Source: Burkholderiaceae bacterium (lineage in GTDB: Bacteria > Pseudomonadota > Gammaproteobacteria > Burkholderiales > Burkholderiaceae_C). From it: a stretch of DNA of 64,000 bases. The stretch spans positions 62,001 to 126,000 of the forward strand of contig JAFEHU010000019.1 in NCBI GenBank assembly GCA_017848435.1. The letters run 5' to 3'. The notes under the pieces were generated by a model. The model had not been told where the DNA came from, searched no databases, and was given only the letters and a program-made list of their open reading frames with translations. Position 1 is the stretch's first letter; every line of letters begins with the position of its first letter. Positions 26,619-36,012 of the stretch are shown piece by piece. The translations under genes were made by a program, and so were the position numbers.

Positions 26619-28211
26619 CTAGATCGCTGGGCAGGTGACTCTCTCGATTTGTGTTTGAGATTTCTTGATTTCAGTGATGTCAGAAATCATCCACAGGGAT
26701 TCACCAGTGTCGCCAGACAGCAAGGTGCCTTGCAGATCAACCCAGATGGCATGGCCATCTTTGTGCGTCATTTGCAGCTGGGTTCGGTACAAACTGTTGG
26801 CGAACAGCACCGGGTAAGCCGCCAAACCCACGGCCCTGAAGCTCGCTTCATCAAGGTAGAGCATGCGAATCGAGCGCCCCTCCAGCTCACAGCTGGTGTA
26901 ACCAAAAATCCGGTGCATGGCCTCATTCACCCAGACGAAGCGCCTGTCCTTGAGCTTGACGATGCCGGTCAACTCGTTGTTCAGCATGGCATCCTGCTCC
27001 ACCGTTAGCTGCCTCAGACGTTCCTTGTTGCGACGCAACTCGGTTACGTCGTTCATGACCGAACGACTCATCAGAAATGCGCCGCCCTCTCCATAAATGG
27101 CGGTGGCACTGACCCTCAGCCGACGTGTTGTCCCATCTTCACTGACCAGGTCGAATTCAAGACCCTCGACCTGGCCGGTCTTGACGAACACAGGGAAGTT
27201 TTTCTCGAAAACCGCACGCCCCTCCGCGGTAAAGAAGTCCGTGATCTTGCGGCGCCCAAGGACCTGACTCTCAGGCATACCCAGCCATCCCAGGGTCATC
27301 TTGTTGGCCGCGATGATGGTGCCGTTCCGGTCCAGCGAGTAGTAGCCGCAAGGCGCGTTGTCGTAAAAGTCCTTGAACCCCGCCATCGATTCGGCCAGCC
27401 GCTGCTCCAATTCCTTGCGTTCGGTGAAATCACGCCCCACAGACTGCACACTGGTCAGTACGCCGTTCTCGTCAAACGACGCGCTGTTGATGAACTGTGC
27501 CCACCGTACACCCCGAGGGGTATTCACTCGGTTTTCGACAATGACCACGGGGTGGCTCGGAGACAGCTTGGCAAGCGCCGCGTTGACACGGTCAACGTCC
27601 TCCTCTACCGGAAGAGGGGTCCACGAATGGCCAATCAACTCCTCCTTGTTCATGCCAAACATGTTGCAAAACGCCTCGTTGACGTAAGTGATGGTGTTGC
27701 CGGAATCGAATTGGAGAATGACGTCGGATTGCGCCTCCAAGACTTGAAGGTACTTGGACTCCGTGAGTTCGTGGGCGACAAGAGTGGCGCGCAACTCCGC
27801 TGCGATGGCTTGCAATCGATGAAGCAACAAGACCATGAAGCCGCTCAGAAGGACGAACAACAGCGTGGCCAGAACGGCTTTTCCGTCGAAATTCAGTTGT
27901 TCGAAACTCGTTGACTGGATCATGTAGCCAGCAATCGCACCGAGAACGATGGTTGCACTCCCTGCACCCGCACCGCAAAGGTAGTAAGACAATAACGTCG
28001 CCGGATAAAGCGTCAGGAATGCAAGACCGTACCCCGGGGGCAGCACCGCCAGCCGAAGCGCCAGCGCCAGCGCAAGAATCAAGAGCGCCAAACCATGGCG
28101 ATAGAGCGGCCGCAGATCCAGATAACCAGAACCAAGCGGTTGACGCGGTTGGGTGGCCGAGGGGGTGAACATAAAATCAGCGGCGATCATGGATGTCAAT
28201 GACCATGGCAA
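26619..28211 (-). CDS. Membrane PAS-repeat sensor lacking an output domain
   Basis: 530 residues. An N-terminal membrane module with four hydrophobic helices (DUF4118-like, about 35-140) is followed by three PAS domains near 150-275, 285-395 and 410-520 (e.g. YLQVLEAQSDVILQF, DFYDNAPCGYYSLD, ELTGIVKLKDRRFVWVN). Each ends in a PAC-like DFTER / DVTEL / DITEI motif. The chain ends in KKSQTQIERVTCPAI directly where such linkers normally enter a GGDEF or kinase domain. It is therefore probably truncated, and may be a pseudogene or a regulator working through another protein. The start codon is six bases from the stop of the upstream diguanylate cyclase. Confidence 0.8.
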   Translation of the reverse strand: MPWSLTSMIAADFMFTPSATQPRQPLGSGYLDLRPLYRHGLALLILALALALRLAVLPPGYGLAFLTLYPATLLSYYLCGAGAGSATIVLGAIAGYMIQSTSFEQLNFDGKAVLATLLFVLLSGFMVLLLHRLQAIAAELRATLVAHELTESKYLQVLEAQSDVILQFDSGNTITYVNEAFCNMFGMNKEELIGHSWTPLPVEEDVDRVNAALAKLSPSHPVVIVENRVNTPRGVRWAQFINSASFDENGVLTSVQSVGRDFTERKELEQRLAESMAGFKDFYDNAPCGYYSLDRNGTIIAANKMTLGWLGMPESQVLGRRKITDFFTAEGRAVFEKNFPVFVKTGQVEGLEFDLVSEDGTTRRLRVSATAIYGEGGAFLMSRSVMNDVTELRRNKERLRQLTVEQDAMLNNELTGIVKLKDRRFVWVNEAMHRIFGYTSCELEGRSIRMLYLDEASFRAVGLAAYPVLFANSLYRTQLQMTHKDGHAIWVDLQGTLLSGDTGESLWMISDITEIKKSQTQIERVTCPAI

Positions 28212-28216
28212 CGGGT

Positions 28217-29887
28217 TTATGCCCGAACTACACGAAGCTGCGACATCCGTCGGCGAGCAACCATTTTTTCAGAGTACATCGACTCATCGGCCCGGTCGAT
28301 GAGTTGCTCCAGATTGTTGATCGACCGATCCCATGCAGCGCGTCCCACACTGCAACCCAGGTTGTGCCCGATGGCCTCGATTCTGCGCTTGATGCGGGTA
28401 ACCAATTCATGGATGCCGGCTTCTGTCCAATCGTGGGGGACAAAAACACACATCACGAACTCATCGCCACCCCATCGGCCCACCACATGGGACAGGCCTG
28501 CAATGTCTCGCAGCACGCGTCCAACGTCGATCAAAATCTTGTCCCCCGACTGGTGCCCTTGGGTGTCGTTGATCGCCTTGAAGCCATCCAGGTCCATGAA
28601 CAGGATGGTCACTGCCAGGCCCATCTCTTCAGGCCTTTGAATCAAGCGTTGGTTGACCTGGTCGACAAATCCTTGGCGCTGCCAGAGACCCGTCAGACCG
28701 TCGATGCTGGACAACGCCAGTTTCGCGTTCATCTGTTCTTGATGGTCCTCGTGGCGCCGCAACTCTTCTTGTACTTTGCGCTTGGCGTAATGGGCCTTGA
28801 TCAGGGACTGAGTGATGACGTCCAACTCCTGAACACGAATCGGCTCCACTGGTTCTGATCGACCTTCCTTGATGGCTTGAACCGCACGCAGTAGTTTTCT
28901 GCTCCAGGTCTCCAGTCGCCGGCCTGCGAAATAGGCCAAGAGCCCCATCAGCATGAACATCCCGATGGCCGTGCCCATCAGCCAGGCTAATCTGGAACGC
29001 AATGGGGCTTCAACGACCATGCGAGGAACGGCAGCGGCGATCAGCCAACGGTAGCCGGGAATCTTGGCGCTGAACCCAATGGACGGCAGCCCCTCCTTGA
29101 TGGTGAAGGAAGTCAAGCCAGACTGGCCTGCACGCATCTGCTCAATGAACTCGGTGACCACTGGTGTGCCCACGTATCTCTCAGGCAAGACATTGCGTCC
29201 AATCGTCAGCCCGTCTTGGTCGATCAGCGCAATGCGCCACTCGTCAGGAAGTTGCTGGCTTTTCAGCAATTCAGACCAGGCATCGCTAGACACCGCCATG
29301 AAAAGGCAATGGGTGACCACCCCATTTTGAAACAACGGGATTCCCAGAGACACCACTTTTTTCCCGGAGAAAGGCCCCTCAAAGATGCCGGAGACGGCCG
29401 GTTGCTCGGTCGCGAAGACGGTTTCGGCCATCCGTGTGCTTGGCGGCTTGGGCAGCAGAGCGCCGTAAGGCTTGGACGTGATGAAGTGCATCGTCAAGTC
29501 CCTGTTCATCAGCCCGATGCCCGTCAAACCAGCGATTTTTTGAGACACTCTCTGAGCCTGACGGTGCAGCGATTTGAAGTCGCCAGACAGGGCGGCATCT
29601 GTGGAAGCCAGCGAATCCAGGTGGCCGATGCCCACCTGCAGCCGGGTGCTGACGGCAAAGGCAGCAGACTGTGTTCGGTCGGCCAAATCGCGTTCAATGG
29701 CCTTTTGGCGCGCCTCCTGGATTTGAACGATCTGGTAGGTGGTCAGAAACAGCAGTGGCCCCAGGACCACCAAACCAACAACCAAAAACCACCAGCGTAT
29801 GCTAGGCGAGGTCTGCCTGTAAAACTTCCCGACGGCCGACGGGTTACTTTCAGTCTTGGCGTTCTGGTGGATGGGTAAAAAATTCAC
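28217..29887 (-). CDS. Membrane diguanylate cyclase with periplasmic sensor
   Basis: 556 residues, GTG start at 29887. Transmembrane helix near 33-52, a periplasmic sensor (about 55-310, dCache/Cache-like, with GTPVVTEFIEQMRAGQSG), second helix around 325-345, a HAMP-like linker and a GGDEF domain from SSIDGLTGLWQRQGF. The active-site signature is intact as GRWGGDEF (codons 28456-28470). The residues where an RxxD inhibitory site would lie are AGLS, so product inhibition is probably absent. Makes cyclic-di-GMP from GTP. Co-directional with and six bases from the PAS gene. Confidence 0.88.
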   Translation of the reverse strand: MNFLPIHQNAKTESNPSAVGKFYRQTSPSIRWWFLVVGLVVLGPLLFLTTYQIVQIQEARQKAIERDLADRTQSAAFAVSTRLQVGIGHLDSLASTDAALSGDFKSLHRQAQRVSQKIAGLTGIGLMNRDLTMHFITSKPYGALLPKPPSTRMAETVFATEQPAVSGIFEGPFSGKKVVSLGIPLFQNGVVTHCLFMAVSSDAWSELLKSQQLPDEWRIALIDQDGLTIGRNVLPERYVGTPVVTEFIEQMRAGQSGLTSFTIKEGLPSIGFSAKIPGYRWLIAAAVPRMVVEAPLRSRLAWLMGTAIGMFMLMGLLAYFAGRRLETWSRKLLRAVQAIKEGRSEPVEPIRVQELDVITQSLIKAHYAKRKVQEELRRHEDHQEQMNAKLALSSIDGLTGLWQRQGFVDQVNQRLIQRPEEMGLAVTILFMDLDGFKAINDTQGHQSGDKILIDVGRVLRDIAGLSHVVGRWGGDEFVMCVFVPHDWTEAGIHELVTRIKRRIEAIGHNLGCSVGRAAWDRSINNLEQLIDRADESMYSEKMVARRRMSQLRVVRA

Positions 29888-30207
29888 TGAGCTTTAACAG
29901 GTCTGATTCAGCGAAAGCGCCCCCTGTAAGCTTTTGTATCGGCGACAACGTCACCGCTTTGAGAGGAATCGAGGAAAAAAGTCACACTGGGAAGTACTTG
30001 GTGGTGATTTTTATGCGCCGGCACACAGGGTGTGACCAGAGGCATGCTTCTTCGCACATTGACCCCACCCAGGCAAAGCCGGATTGCAATCAAAGCTCCC
30101 ATGCGGACACGATGCGGGTTCCCGGCTGCACACACCCACCATGACCCATGCCCACTTGGGGCTGTGCCAAAAGAAAAGGGCTCCCGATGGGGGAGCCCTA
30201 GACTTGC
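29888..30207. other. Intergenic stretch between the GGDEF gene and tRNA-Ser
   Basis: 320 bases with no convincing gene. It contains the tRNA-Ser terminator at its right end. No c-di-GMP riboswitch motif was recognised. The promoter of the diguanylate cyclase must lie here but no strong -35/-10 pair stands out. Confidence 0.5.
30161..30207 (-). terminator. Rho-independent terminator after tRNA-Ser
   Basis: On the minus strand the tRNA 3' end is followed by GCAAGTCTA and a stem GGGCTCCC / GGGAGCCC, then TTTTCTTTT. The same arrangement is duplicated at 26195-26246. Confidence 0.85.
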
Positions 30208-30300
30208 TGGCGGAAACGAAGGGATTCGAACCCTTGATGAGGCTCTACACCCCATACTCCCTTAGCAGGGGAGCACCTTCGGCCACTCGGTCACGTTTCC
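30208..30300 (-). tRNA. tRNA-Ser (GCU)
   Basis: 93 bases including an encoded CCA. Acceptor stem GGAAACG / CGTTTCC, T-arm GGTTCGAATCC, a long variable arm, and anticodon GCT at 30264-30266 in the loop CTGCTAA. This reads AGC/AGU serine codons. It lies 33 bases downstream of lysC on the same strand. Confidence 0.97.
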
Positions 30301-30333
30301 AATACCCAAATTATCGCACGACTAGCGGCCCTT

Positions 30334-31602
30334 TCAGGCGCTGGCTTGGTCCAGACCGAAGGCCTTGTGCAGCGCGCGCACGGCCAACTCCATGTACTTC
30401 TCGTCGATCACCACCGAGGTCTTGATTTCGCTGGTGGAAATCATCTGGATGTTGATGCCTTCTTCGCTCAAGACACGGAACATGGTGCTGGCAATGCCGA
30501 CATGGCTGCGCATGCCGATGCCGACAATGCTGACCTTGCAGGTCTTGTTGTCGCCCACCACGTCGGCGGCGCCCAGTTGGGGCAGCACCTTGTCTTTGAG
30601 CAACTCCAGCGTGCGGGCGTAGTCGTTGCGGTGCACGGTGAAGCTGAAGTCGGTCTTGCCGTCTTTGCTGATGTTCTGGATGATGACATCGACCTCGATA
30701 TTGGCGTCGGCCACGGCACCCAGAATCTGGAAGGCAATGCCGGGCTTGTCGGGCACGCCGAGCACCGAGATCTTGGCCTCGTCGCGGTTGAAGGCAATGC
30801 CAGAGACAATTGCTTGTTCCATCTTTTCGTCTTCCTCAAAAGTAATCAGGGTGCCGGACGCGGCTTCCTCGACAAGGTCAATGTCCCAGGGGGTGAAACT
30901 GCTCAGCACGCGCAGTGGCACGCGGTACTTGCCGGCAAACTCCACCGAGCGAATCTGCAACACCTTGGAGCCCATCGAGGCCATTTCCAGCATCTCTTCA
31001 AAGCTCACCGTCTGCAGGCGGCGCGCTTCGGGCACGACGCGCGGGTCGGTGGTGTAGACGCCGTCCACGTCGGTGTAAATCAGGCACTCGTCGGCCTTCA
31101 TGGCAGCGGCCACGGCCACCGCTGAGGTGTCGGAACCGCCACGGCCCAGGGTGGTGATGTTGCCCGCGTCGTCGATGCCCTGGAAACCGGTAACGATGAC
31201 GACTTTGCCCGCGTTCAGATCGGCACGCACCTTGGCGTCGTCGATGCTCTCGATGCGGGCCTTGGTGTAGGAGCTGTCGGTGCGGATGGGGACTTGCCAA
31301 CCGGCGTAGCTGACCGAGGCCATGCCTTCGCCCTGCAACGCAATCGCCAGCAACGCAGAAGACGCCTGCTCGCCGGTGGCGGCCAGCATGTCCAGCTCGC
31401 GGTTGTAGGCGTCCGAGCCTTTGGCGGGCGCCAGCTCTTTGGCCAAGCCCAGCAGTCGGTTGGTTTCGCCGCTCATGGCGCTCGGCACGACCACCATTTG
31501 GTGGCCGGCGCGTGCCCACTTGGCAACGCGTTTGGCGACGTTGCGGATGCGCTCGGTCGAGCCCATCGACGTGCCGCCGTATTTGTGAACAATCAATGCC
31601 AT
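30334..31602 (-). CDS. lysC: Aspartate kinase
   Basis: Phosphorylates aspartate, the first step to lysine, threonine and methionine. 422 residues, start at [15 protein letters not shown] (31602). The kinase domain contains [41 protein letters not shown] and [13 protein letters not shown], followed by two ACT domains for allosteric control ([16 protein letters not shown] and [13 protein letters not shown]). Length equals the standard monofunctional enzyme. The gene precedes tRNA-Ser and follows tilS. Confidence 0.96.
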   Translation of the reverse strand: MALIVHKYGGTSMGSTERIRNVAKRVAKWARAGHQMVVVPSAMSGETNRLLGLAKELAPAKGSDAYNRELDMLAATGEQASSALLAIALQGEGMASVSYAGWQVPIRTDSSYTKARIESIDDAKVRADLNAGKVVIVTGFQGIDDAGNITTLGRGGSDTSAVAVAAAMKADECLIYTDVDGVYTTDPRVVPEARRLQTVSFEEMLEMASMGSKVLQIRSVEFAGKYRVPLRVLSSFTPWDIDLVEEAASGTLITFEEDEKMEQAIVSGIAFNRDEAKISVLGVPDKPGIAFQILGAVADANIEVDVIIQNISKDGKTDFSFTVHRNDYARTLELLKDKVLPQLGAADVVGDNKTCKVSIVGIGMRSHVGIASTMFRVLSEEGINIQMISTSEIKTSVVIDEKYMELAVRALHKAFGLDQASA

Positions 31603-31657
31603 GGGAGTCGCAAAAAGTGAGGCGCGGCGGAAAGCCAACGCTGAAAGAAACCCAAAA

Positions 31658-32626
31658 TTATAACCAGCCGCTGTAGGCCAGCCGATCGCCCTGCCGCTCA
31701 ACAAAGCCGCCAGCCACCTTCAAGTGGATCTGGTGGCCACGCGTGGTGCAGGCCGCGATCTGGCGCAGCAAGGCGTCCATCTGTGCGCTGCTGGGCAGGG
31801 CGTTGTGGCGGGTCTTGAGCCAGTGCCGCAGCAGGTTGGCCTGTCGGTTTTCCGGCAGCGACTGCAAGCCCCGAATCGTCGGCGGCTCACCGGTGTGTGC
31901 CAGGTCCAGCAGCGCCAGCGCCTGCAGCAGTTCCTGCGCCTGTGCCGCATGCCGGGCCGAACGGGCAAAAGTGTCGCGAAACTGCGGAAAGGCCGTGGCC
32001 AGCGCGGGCAGCAGTTGGTGGCGAATGCGGTTCCGGGTGAAAGCGGTGTTGGTGTTGCTCGGGTCCTCCACAAATGGCAATGCCCGGTCTTGCAGCCAGG
32101 CACGGATGTCGACCGAGGCCAGCCCGAGCCAGGGGCGGTGGAAGTGCCGGCCATGGCGCTCAAAATGCGCGGCCATCGCGGCCAAACCGGGCAAACCGGC
32201 GCCACGGCTCAATGCCAGCAGCAGCGTTTCGGCCTGGTCGTCGGCGTGCTGGGCCAGCAGCACGTCGTGCGCGCCAGCGGCGCTGGCGAGTTCGGCCAGT
32301 GCGGTGTAGCGGGCCTTGCGGGCAGCGTCTTCGGGGCTGTCGCCCGCCGCATGGCGCGCATTGACGTGGGCGGTGTACAGCGGCACGCCCAAGCCGTCAC
32401 ACACCTGCTGACAATGCTGGACAAAGCCGTCTGCGGCGACTTGCAGGCCATGGTGCACATGCAAGGCCACCACCTGGCCCGGCCAGCAGGCGTGGCTGGT
32501 GTGCAGCAGCGCGGTGGAGTCGGCGCCGCCGCTATAAGCCACGGCCACCGGGAAACGCCAACCGGTGGCGGCCGCGCGCACAGGGGCTTCTAAGTCAGGA
32601 CGGCTTTCTGGCGGGAGGGTTGCCAT
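31658..32626 (-). CDS. tilS: tRNA(Ile)-lysidine synthetase
   Basis: Converts C34 of the CAU-anticodon tRNA-Ile to lysidine with ATP and lysine. 322 residues; PP-loop SGGADS at 32-37, HVHHGLQ, LLAQHADDQAETLLL, PFVEDPSN and FTRNRIRHQLLP. It is shorter than E. coli TilS because the C-terminal domains are reduced, as in other Burkholderiales. It lies between accA and lysC on the same strand. Confidence 0.95.
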   Translation of the reverse strand: MATLPPESRPDLEAPVRAAATGWRFPVAVAYSGGADSTALLHTSHACWPGQVVALHVHHGLQVAADGFVQHCQQVCDGLGVPLYTAHVNARHAAGDSPEDAARKARYTALAELASAAGAHDVLLAQHADDQAETLLLALSRGAGLPGLAAMAAHFERHGRHFHRPWLGLASVDIRAWLQDRALPFVEDPSNTNTAFTRNRIRHQLLPALATAFPQFRDTFARSARHAAQAQELLQALALLDLAHTGEPPTIRGLQSLPENRQANLLRHWLKTRHNALPSSAQMDALLRQIAACTTRGHQIHLKVAGGFVERQGDRLAYSGWL

Positions 32627-32648
32627 GAGGCCGCGCCACCAGGTCGGG

Positions 32649-33626
32649 TCAGCGCGACTCGGCCTTGGTGTCGGTGAAACGGCCGTAGCTCTGCAGGCGC
32701 TCGTAGCGGCGGTCCAGCAGTTCCTTGACCTTCAGGTCGCTGACCTGGCGGTAGGCGTCGTTCAGCGCGCGCTTGAGGAAAGCGGCCATCTGCTTGTGGT
32801 CGCGGTGCGCACCGCCCACCGGCTCGTTGACGATCTTGTCCACCAAACCGAGTGCCTTCAGGCGGTGGGCGGTGATGCCCAGCGCGTCGGCGGCTTCCTG
32901 TGCCTTGTCGGAAGTTTTCCAGAGGATGGAGGCACAGCCCTCGGGGCTGATGACGGAGTAGATCGAGTACTGCAGCATGACCAGCTGGTCGCCGACCGAA
33001 ATCGCCAGCGCGCCGCCGGAGCCGCCTTCGCCGATGATGGTGACGATGATGGGCACCTCGAGTTGCGCCATCTCGAAGATGTTGCGGCCAATGGCTTCGG
33101 ACTGGCCGCGCTCTTCGGCGTCAATGCCAGGGTAGGCACCGGGCGTGTCCACGAAGGTGAACACCGGCAATTTGAATTTCTCGGCGGTTTTCATCAGCCG
33201 CAGCGCCTTGCGGTAGCCCTCGGGCTTGCTCATGCCGAAGTTGCGCAGCGCACGCTCTTTGGTGTCGCGCCCTTTCTGGTGGCCCAACACCATGCAGGGC
33301 ACGCCGTTGAAGCGGGCCAGACCGCCCACGATGCTCAGGTCATCGGAAAAGTGGCGGTCGCCGTGCAGTTCCACGAAGTCGGTGAAGAGTTCGCGCACGT
33401 AGTCGAGCGTGTAGGGCCGCTCGGCGTGGCGTGCGATCTTGGTGATCTGCCAGGGCGAGAGCTCGCTGTAGATGGTCTTGGTGAGTTGCTGGCTCTTTTT
33501 GCTGAGCTGGTCGATTTCTTCCGAAATGTCGACAGCGGACTCGGTCTGCACGTAGCGCAGTTCTTCAATTTTGCTTTCGAGTTCGGCAATCGGTTGCTCG
33601 AAGTCGAGGAAGGTTCGTTTCGCCAA
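32649..33626 (-). CDS. accA: Acetyl-CoA carboxylase carboxyltransferase subunit alpha
   Basis: With AccD transfers the carboxyl group from biotin to acetyl-CoA. 325 residues with [20 protein letters not shown] and [19 protein letters not shown] at 33626 is preferred as start: AAAGGAGA (minus strand, 33632-33639) is spaced correctly and the product begins [13 protein letters not shown] as in relatives. GTG at 33629 is possible but too close to the SD. A GC-rich triple-hairpin repeat lies just upstream. Confidence 0.95.
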   Translation of the reverse strand: MAKRTFLDFEQPIAELESKIEELRYVQTESAVDISEEIDQLSKKSQQLTKTIYSELSPWQITKIARHAERPYTLDYVRELFTDFVELHGDRHFSDDLSIVGGLARFNGVPCMVLGHQKGRDTKERALRNFGMSKPEGYRKALRLMKTAEKFKLPVFTFVDTPGAYPGIDAEERGQSEAIGRNIFEMAQLEVPIIVTIIGEGGSGGALAISVGDQLVMLQYSIYSVISPEGCASILWKTSDKAQEAADALGITAHRLKALGLVDKIVNEPVGGAHRDHKQMAAFLKRALNDAYRQVSDLKVKELLDRRYERLQSYGRFTDTKAESR

Positions 33627-33642
33627 CACTATCTCCTTTGTG

Positions 33643-33694
33643 AGCGGCGGGCCGCTGGAGGCGCCCCCTTGAGGGGGAAGCGCCGCAGGCGCTT
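33643..33694. repeat. GC-rich triple-hairpin intergenic repeat
   Basis: Three adjacent perfect hairpins: AGCGGC-gg-GCCGCT (33643-33656), CCCCC-TTGA-GGGGG (33664-33677) and AAGCGCC-gca-GGCGCTT (33678-33694). From memory this is a common interspersed intergenic repeat in Comamonadaceae. It separates the accA leader from the glycosylase stop and may also terminate transcription of the latter. Confidence 0.7.
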
Positions 33695-33703
33695 CGGGGG
33701 TGT

Positions 33704-34381
33704 TCAATATTCAACCGGCACCGGGTCCAACGAACGCCAAATATACCAAGTTGCCACGCTGCAGTACGGTGCCCAGGTGGCGGCCACCTCGCGGGCGTCG
33801 CTGCGGCTGACCGCTTCGCCCGAAAAGTAGTTGCGGCTGATGCCGTTGATCAGGCCCACGTCGTCCAGCGGCAGCACGTTGGGCCGCAGCATGTGGAAGA
33901 TCAGGAACATCTCGGCCGTCCAGCGGCCAATGCCGCGGATGGCCACCAGCTCGGCAATGATGGCCTCGTCGTCCATGCCGGCCCAGGCCTCGGCATGCAC
34001 CAGCCCGCCGTGGAAGTGCACCGCCAGGTCCACCAGGTACTCGACCTTGCGGGCACTGAGGCCGGCGGCGCGCATGTCGTCCACCTTGAGCTTGAGCACG
34101 TGGTCGGGCGTCATCGCGCGGGGCAAGGCGGCAAACCGCTCCCAGACGGTTTGTGCGGCCTTGACCGAAATCTGTTGGCCCACAATGCTGCGCGCCAGCG
34201 TGGTGAAGGCGTCGCCGCGCGACTGCAAGCGGGCGTCGCCAAACTGCGGGATCAGCCGCTTCAGCACCCGGTCTTTTTTGGCCAGGTGCACGCAGGCCTC
34301 GGCCCAGTAATCGGGTGTCAGCAGGGTTGCAACGGCAGTTTTTGCTACTTTTTTAGTAGCTGAATCGTTAGGTTTCACCAA
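33704..34381 (-). CDS. DNA-3-methyladenine glycosylase II (AlkA-type)
   Basis: HhH-GPD base-excision glycosylase removing alkylated purines, 225 residues. Helix-hairpin-helix [15 protein letters not shown] and the catalytic aspartate pair in [10 protein letters not shown] (173-174) are present. Translation can only start at TTG 34381 or GTG 34378, both inside palindromic element B (34344-34385), which therefore supplies the start codon and the first dozen residues ([13 protein letters not shown]). There is no C-terminal extension. It lies 26 bases downstream of the cysS stop on the same strand. Confidence 0.88.
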   Translation of the reverse strand: MVKPNDSATKKVAKTAVATLLTPDYWAEACVHLAKKDRVLKRLIPQFGDARLQSRGDAFTTLARSIVGQQISVKAAQTVWERFAALPRAMTPDHVLKLKVDDMRAAGLSARKVEYLVDLAVHFHGGLVHAEAWAGMDDEAIIAELVAIRGIGRWTAEMFLIFHMLRPNVLPLDDVGLINGISRNYFSGEAVSRSDAREVAATWAPYCSVATWYIWRSLDPVPVEY

Positions 34382-34385
34382 GGCT
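34344..34385 (+). repeat. Palindromic insertion element, copy B (at alkA start)
   Basis: GCTAC-TTTTTTA-GTAGC stem-loop, then TG, AATC, GTTAG, G, TTTCAC, CA and AGGCT. The closest match is copy A; both run antisense to their host gene and encode SATK-x-VA in the same frame. Confidence 0.7.
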
Positions 34386-34407
34386 CACGGCACTTTTTAT
34401 CTAAAAA

Positions 34408-35802
34408 TCACTCGGCAGCGGCCCAGGAGGTGCCCTGAGGGCCGTCTTTGAGCACAATGCCCTGCGCCAGCAGGTGCTGGCGGATGCGGTCGGCTTCAGC
34501 AAAGTCCTTGCCCGCCTTGGCGGCGCGGCGCTGCTCGATCAGCACCGCAATGGCGGCTTCGTCCAGTGCCACGCCGGTTTGCAAAAACGCCTGCGGGTCG
34601 CCCTGCAACAGGCCAATGCAGCCGCCGAGCGCCTGCAGCAGACCTGCCAGCTCGGCCGAACGGGTGCGGTTGACCTCACCCGCCAAATCAAACAGCACGG
34701 CCACCGCTTCGGGCGTGCCGAAGTCGTCGTCCATCGCGGCCTTGAAGCGGGCGGCGTACGGCTGTTGCCAGTCCAGTGTCGGCAGAGTCACCGGCTTGAC
34801 CGCATTCAATGCGGTGTACAGGCGTTTCAGCGCAGCGCGGGCGTCGTCCAGATGGACATCGCTGTAGTTCAAGGCGCTGCGGTAGTGGGCGCGGATGATG
34901 AAGAAGCGCACGGTTTCGGCGTCGTATTTCTGCAGCACCTCGCGGATGGTGAAGAAATTGCCGAGCGACTTGGACATTTTCTCGTTGTCCACCCGCACAA
35001 AACCGTTGTGCATCCAGAACCGGGCCAGCGGCTGGCCGGTGGCCCCTTCGCTCTGCGCAATCTCGTTTTCGTGGTGCGGGAACTGCAGGTCGGCGCCACC
35101 CCCGTGGATGTCGAAACTCTCGCCCAGCAGCGCGCAGCTCATGGCCGAGCACTCGATGTGCCAGCCGGGGCGGCCGGTGCCGTAGTCGTGGCCGTCGGTG
35201 GTGCCGGGCCACTTGGCGTCGTTGGGCTCGGTGGGTTTGGCGGACTTCCACAGCACAAAGTCCAGCGGGTCGTCCTTGCCGTCCAGCACCGCCACACGCT
35301 CGCCGGCACGCAGCTCGTCCAGCGACTTGCCCGACAGCCTGCCGTAGCCGGTGAACTTGCGCACCGCGTAGTTCACGTCGCCGCTGGCCGCGCGGTAAGC
35401 CAGGCCGTTGGTTTCCAGCTGGCGAATCAGGCCCAGCATCTGTGGCACGTACTCGGTGGCACGCGGCTCGTGCGTTGGGCGTTCAATGCCGAGCGCGTCG
35501 GCGTCCTGGTGCAGCGCGGCAATCATGCGGTCGGTCAGGGCGCGGATGGTTTCGCCATTTTCCAGCGCGCGCTTGATGATCTTGTCGTCAATGTCGGTCA
35601 CATTGCGCACATAGGTCACGGCGTAGCCGCTGGCCTTGAGCCAGCGCTGGGCCACGTCAAACGCCACCATGGACCGCGCATGGCCAAGATGACAGAGGTC
35701 GTACACCGTCATGCCACACACATACATGCGGACATGGCCCGGCAGCAGCGGCGTGAAGTCTTCGGTGGCACGCGACAGCGTGTTGTAGATGCGCAAACTC
35801 AT
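34408..35802 (-). CDS. cysS: Cysteinyl-tRNA synthetase
   Basis: Charges tRNA-Cys. 464 residues from [11 protein letters not shown] (35802); a longer frame beginning at 35997 has no homologous leader. HIGH-type motif CHLGHARS follows the zinc-binding [20 protein letters not shown] and [12 protein letters not shown] contribute other zinc ligands; the KMSKS loop is KMSKSLGNF. Length and domain order are standard. Confidence 0.97.
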   Translation of the reverse strand: MSLRIYNTLSRATEDFTPLLPGHVRMYVCGMTVYDLCHLGHARSMVAFDVAQRWLKASGYAVTYVRNVTDIDDKIIKRALENGETIRALTDRMIAALHQDADALGIERPTHEPRATEYVPQMLGLIRQLETNGLAYRAASGDVNYAVRKFTGYGRLSGKSLDELRAGERVAVLDGKDDPLDFVLWKSAKPTEPNDAKWPGTTDGHDYGTGRPGWHIECSAMSCALLGESFDIHGGGADLQFPHHENEIAQSEGATGQPLARFWMHNGFVRVDNEKMSKSLGNFFTIREVLQKYDAETVRFFIIRAHYRSALNYSDVHLDDARAALKRLYTALNAVKPVTLPTLDWQQPYAARFKAAMDDDFGTPEAVAVLFDLAGEVNRTRSAELAGLLQALGGCIGLLQGDPQAFLQTGVALDEAAIAVLIEQRRAAKAGKDFAEADRIRQHLLAQGIVLKDGPQGTSWAAAE

Positions 35803-35950
35803 CGGATTCGTGGGCGATTTCATGGGCCCCATGCAGGCCAAAATACAAACGTTGAGCGGCCACGCTGAGAACGAAAGTTCACACGTCGCACGGGTTATCT
35901 GGGGGGTGTTTTTGCGGTGCTGGCACAGTGCAGTTGGCACGGTACCCTCA

Positions 35951-35958
35951 GCTACAAT
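35951..35958 (+). promoter_or_regulatory. Probable -10 element of the TPR gene
   Basis: GCTACAATCG at 35951-35960 includes TACAAT, a near-consensus -10 box, 55 bases before the TPR start. A matching -35 box at the right distance was not found. It lies in the divergent region between cysS and the TPR gene. Confidence 0.35.
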
Positions 35959-36012
35959 CGACGCAGTATAGCCCTGCCACAGGGCTGGCACTTGCATCCA
36001 TCAAGAGGCTTT

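Noticed and set aside
29888-30207. c-di-GMP riboswitch near the diguanylate cyclase
   Set aside because: No GEMM core or conserved tetraloop receptor could be aligned.
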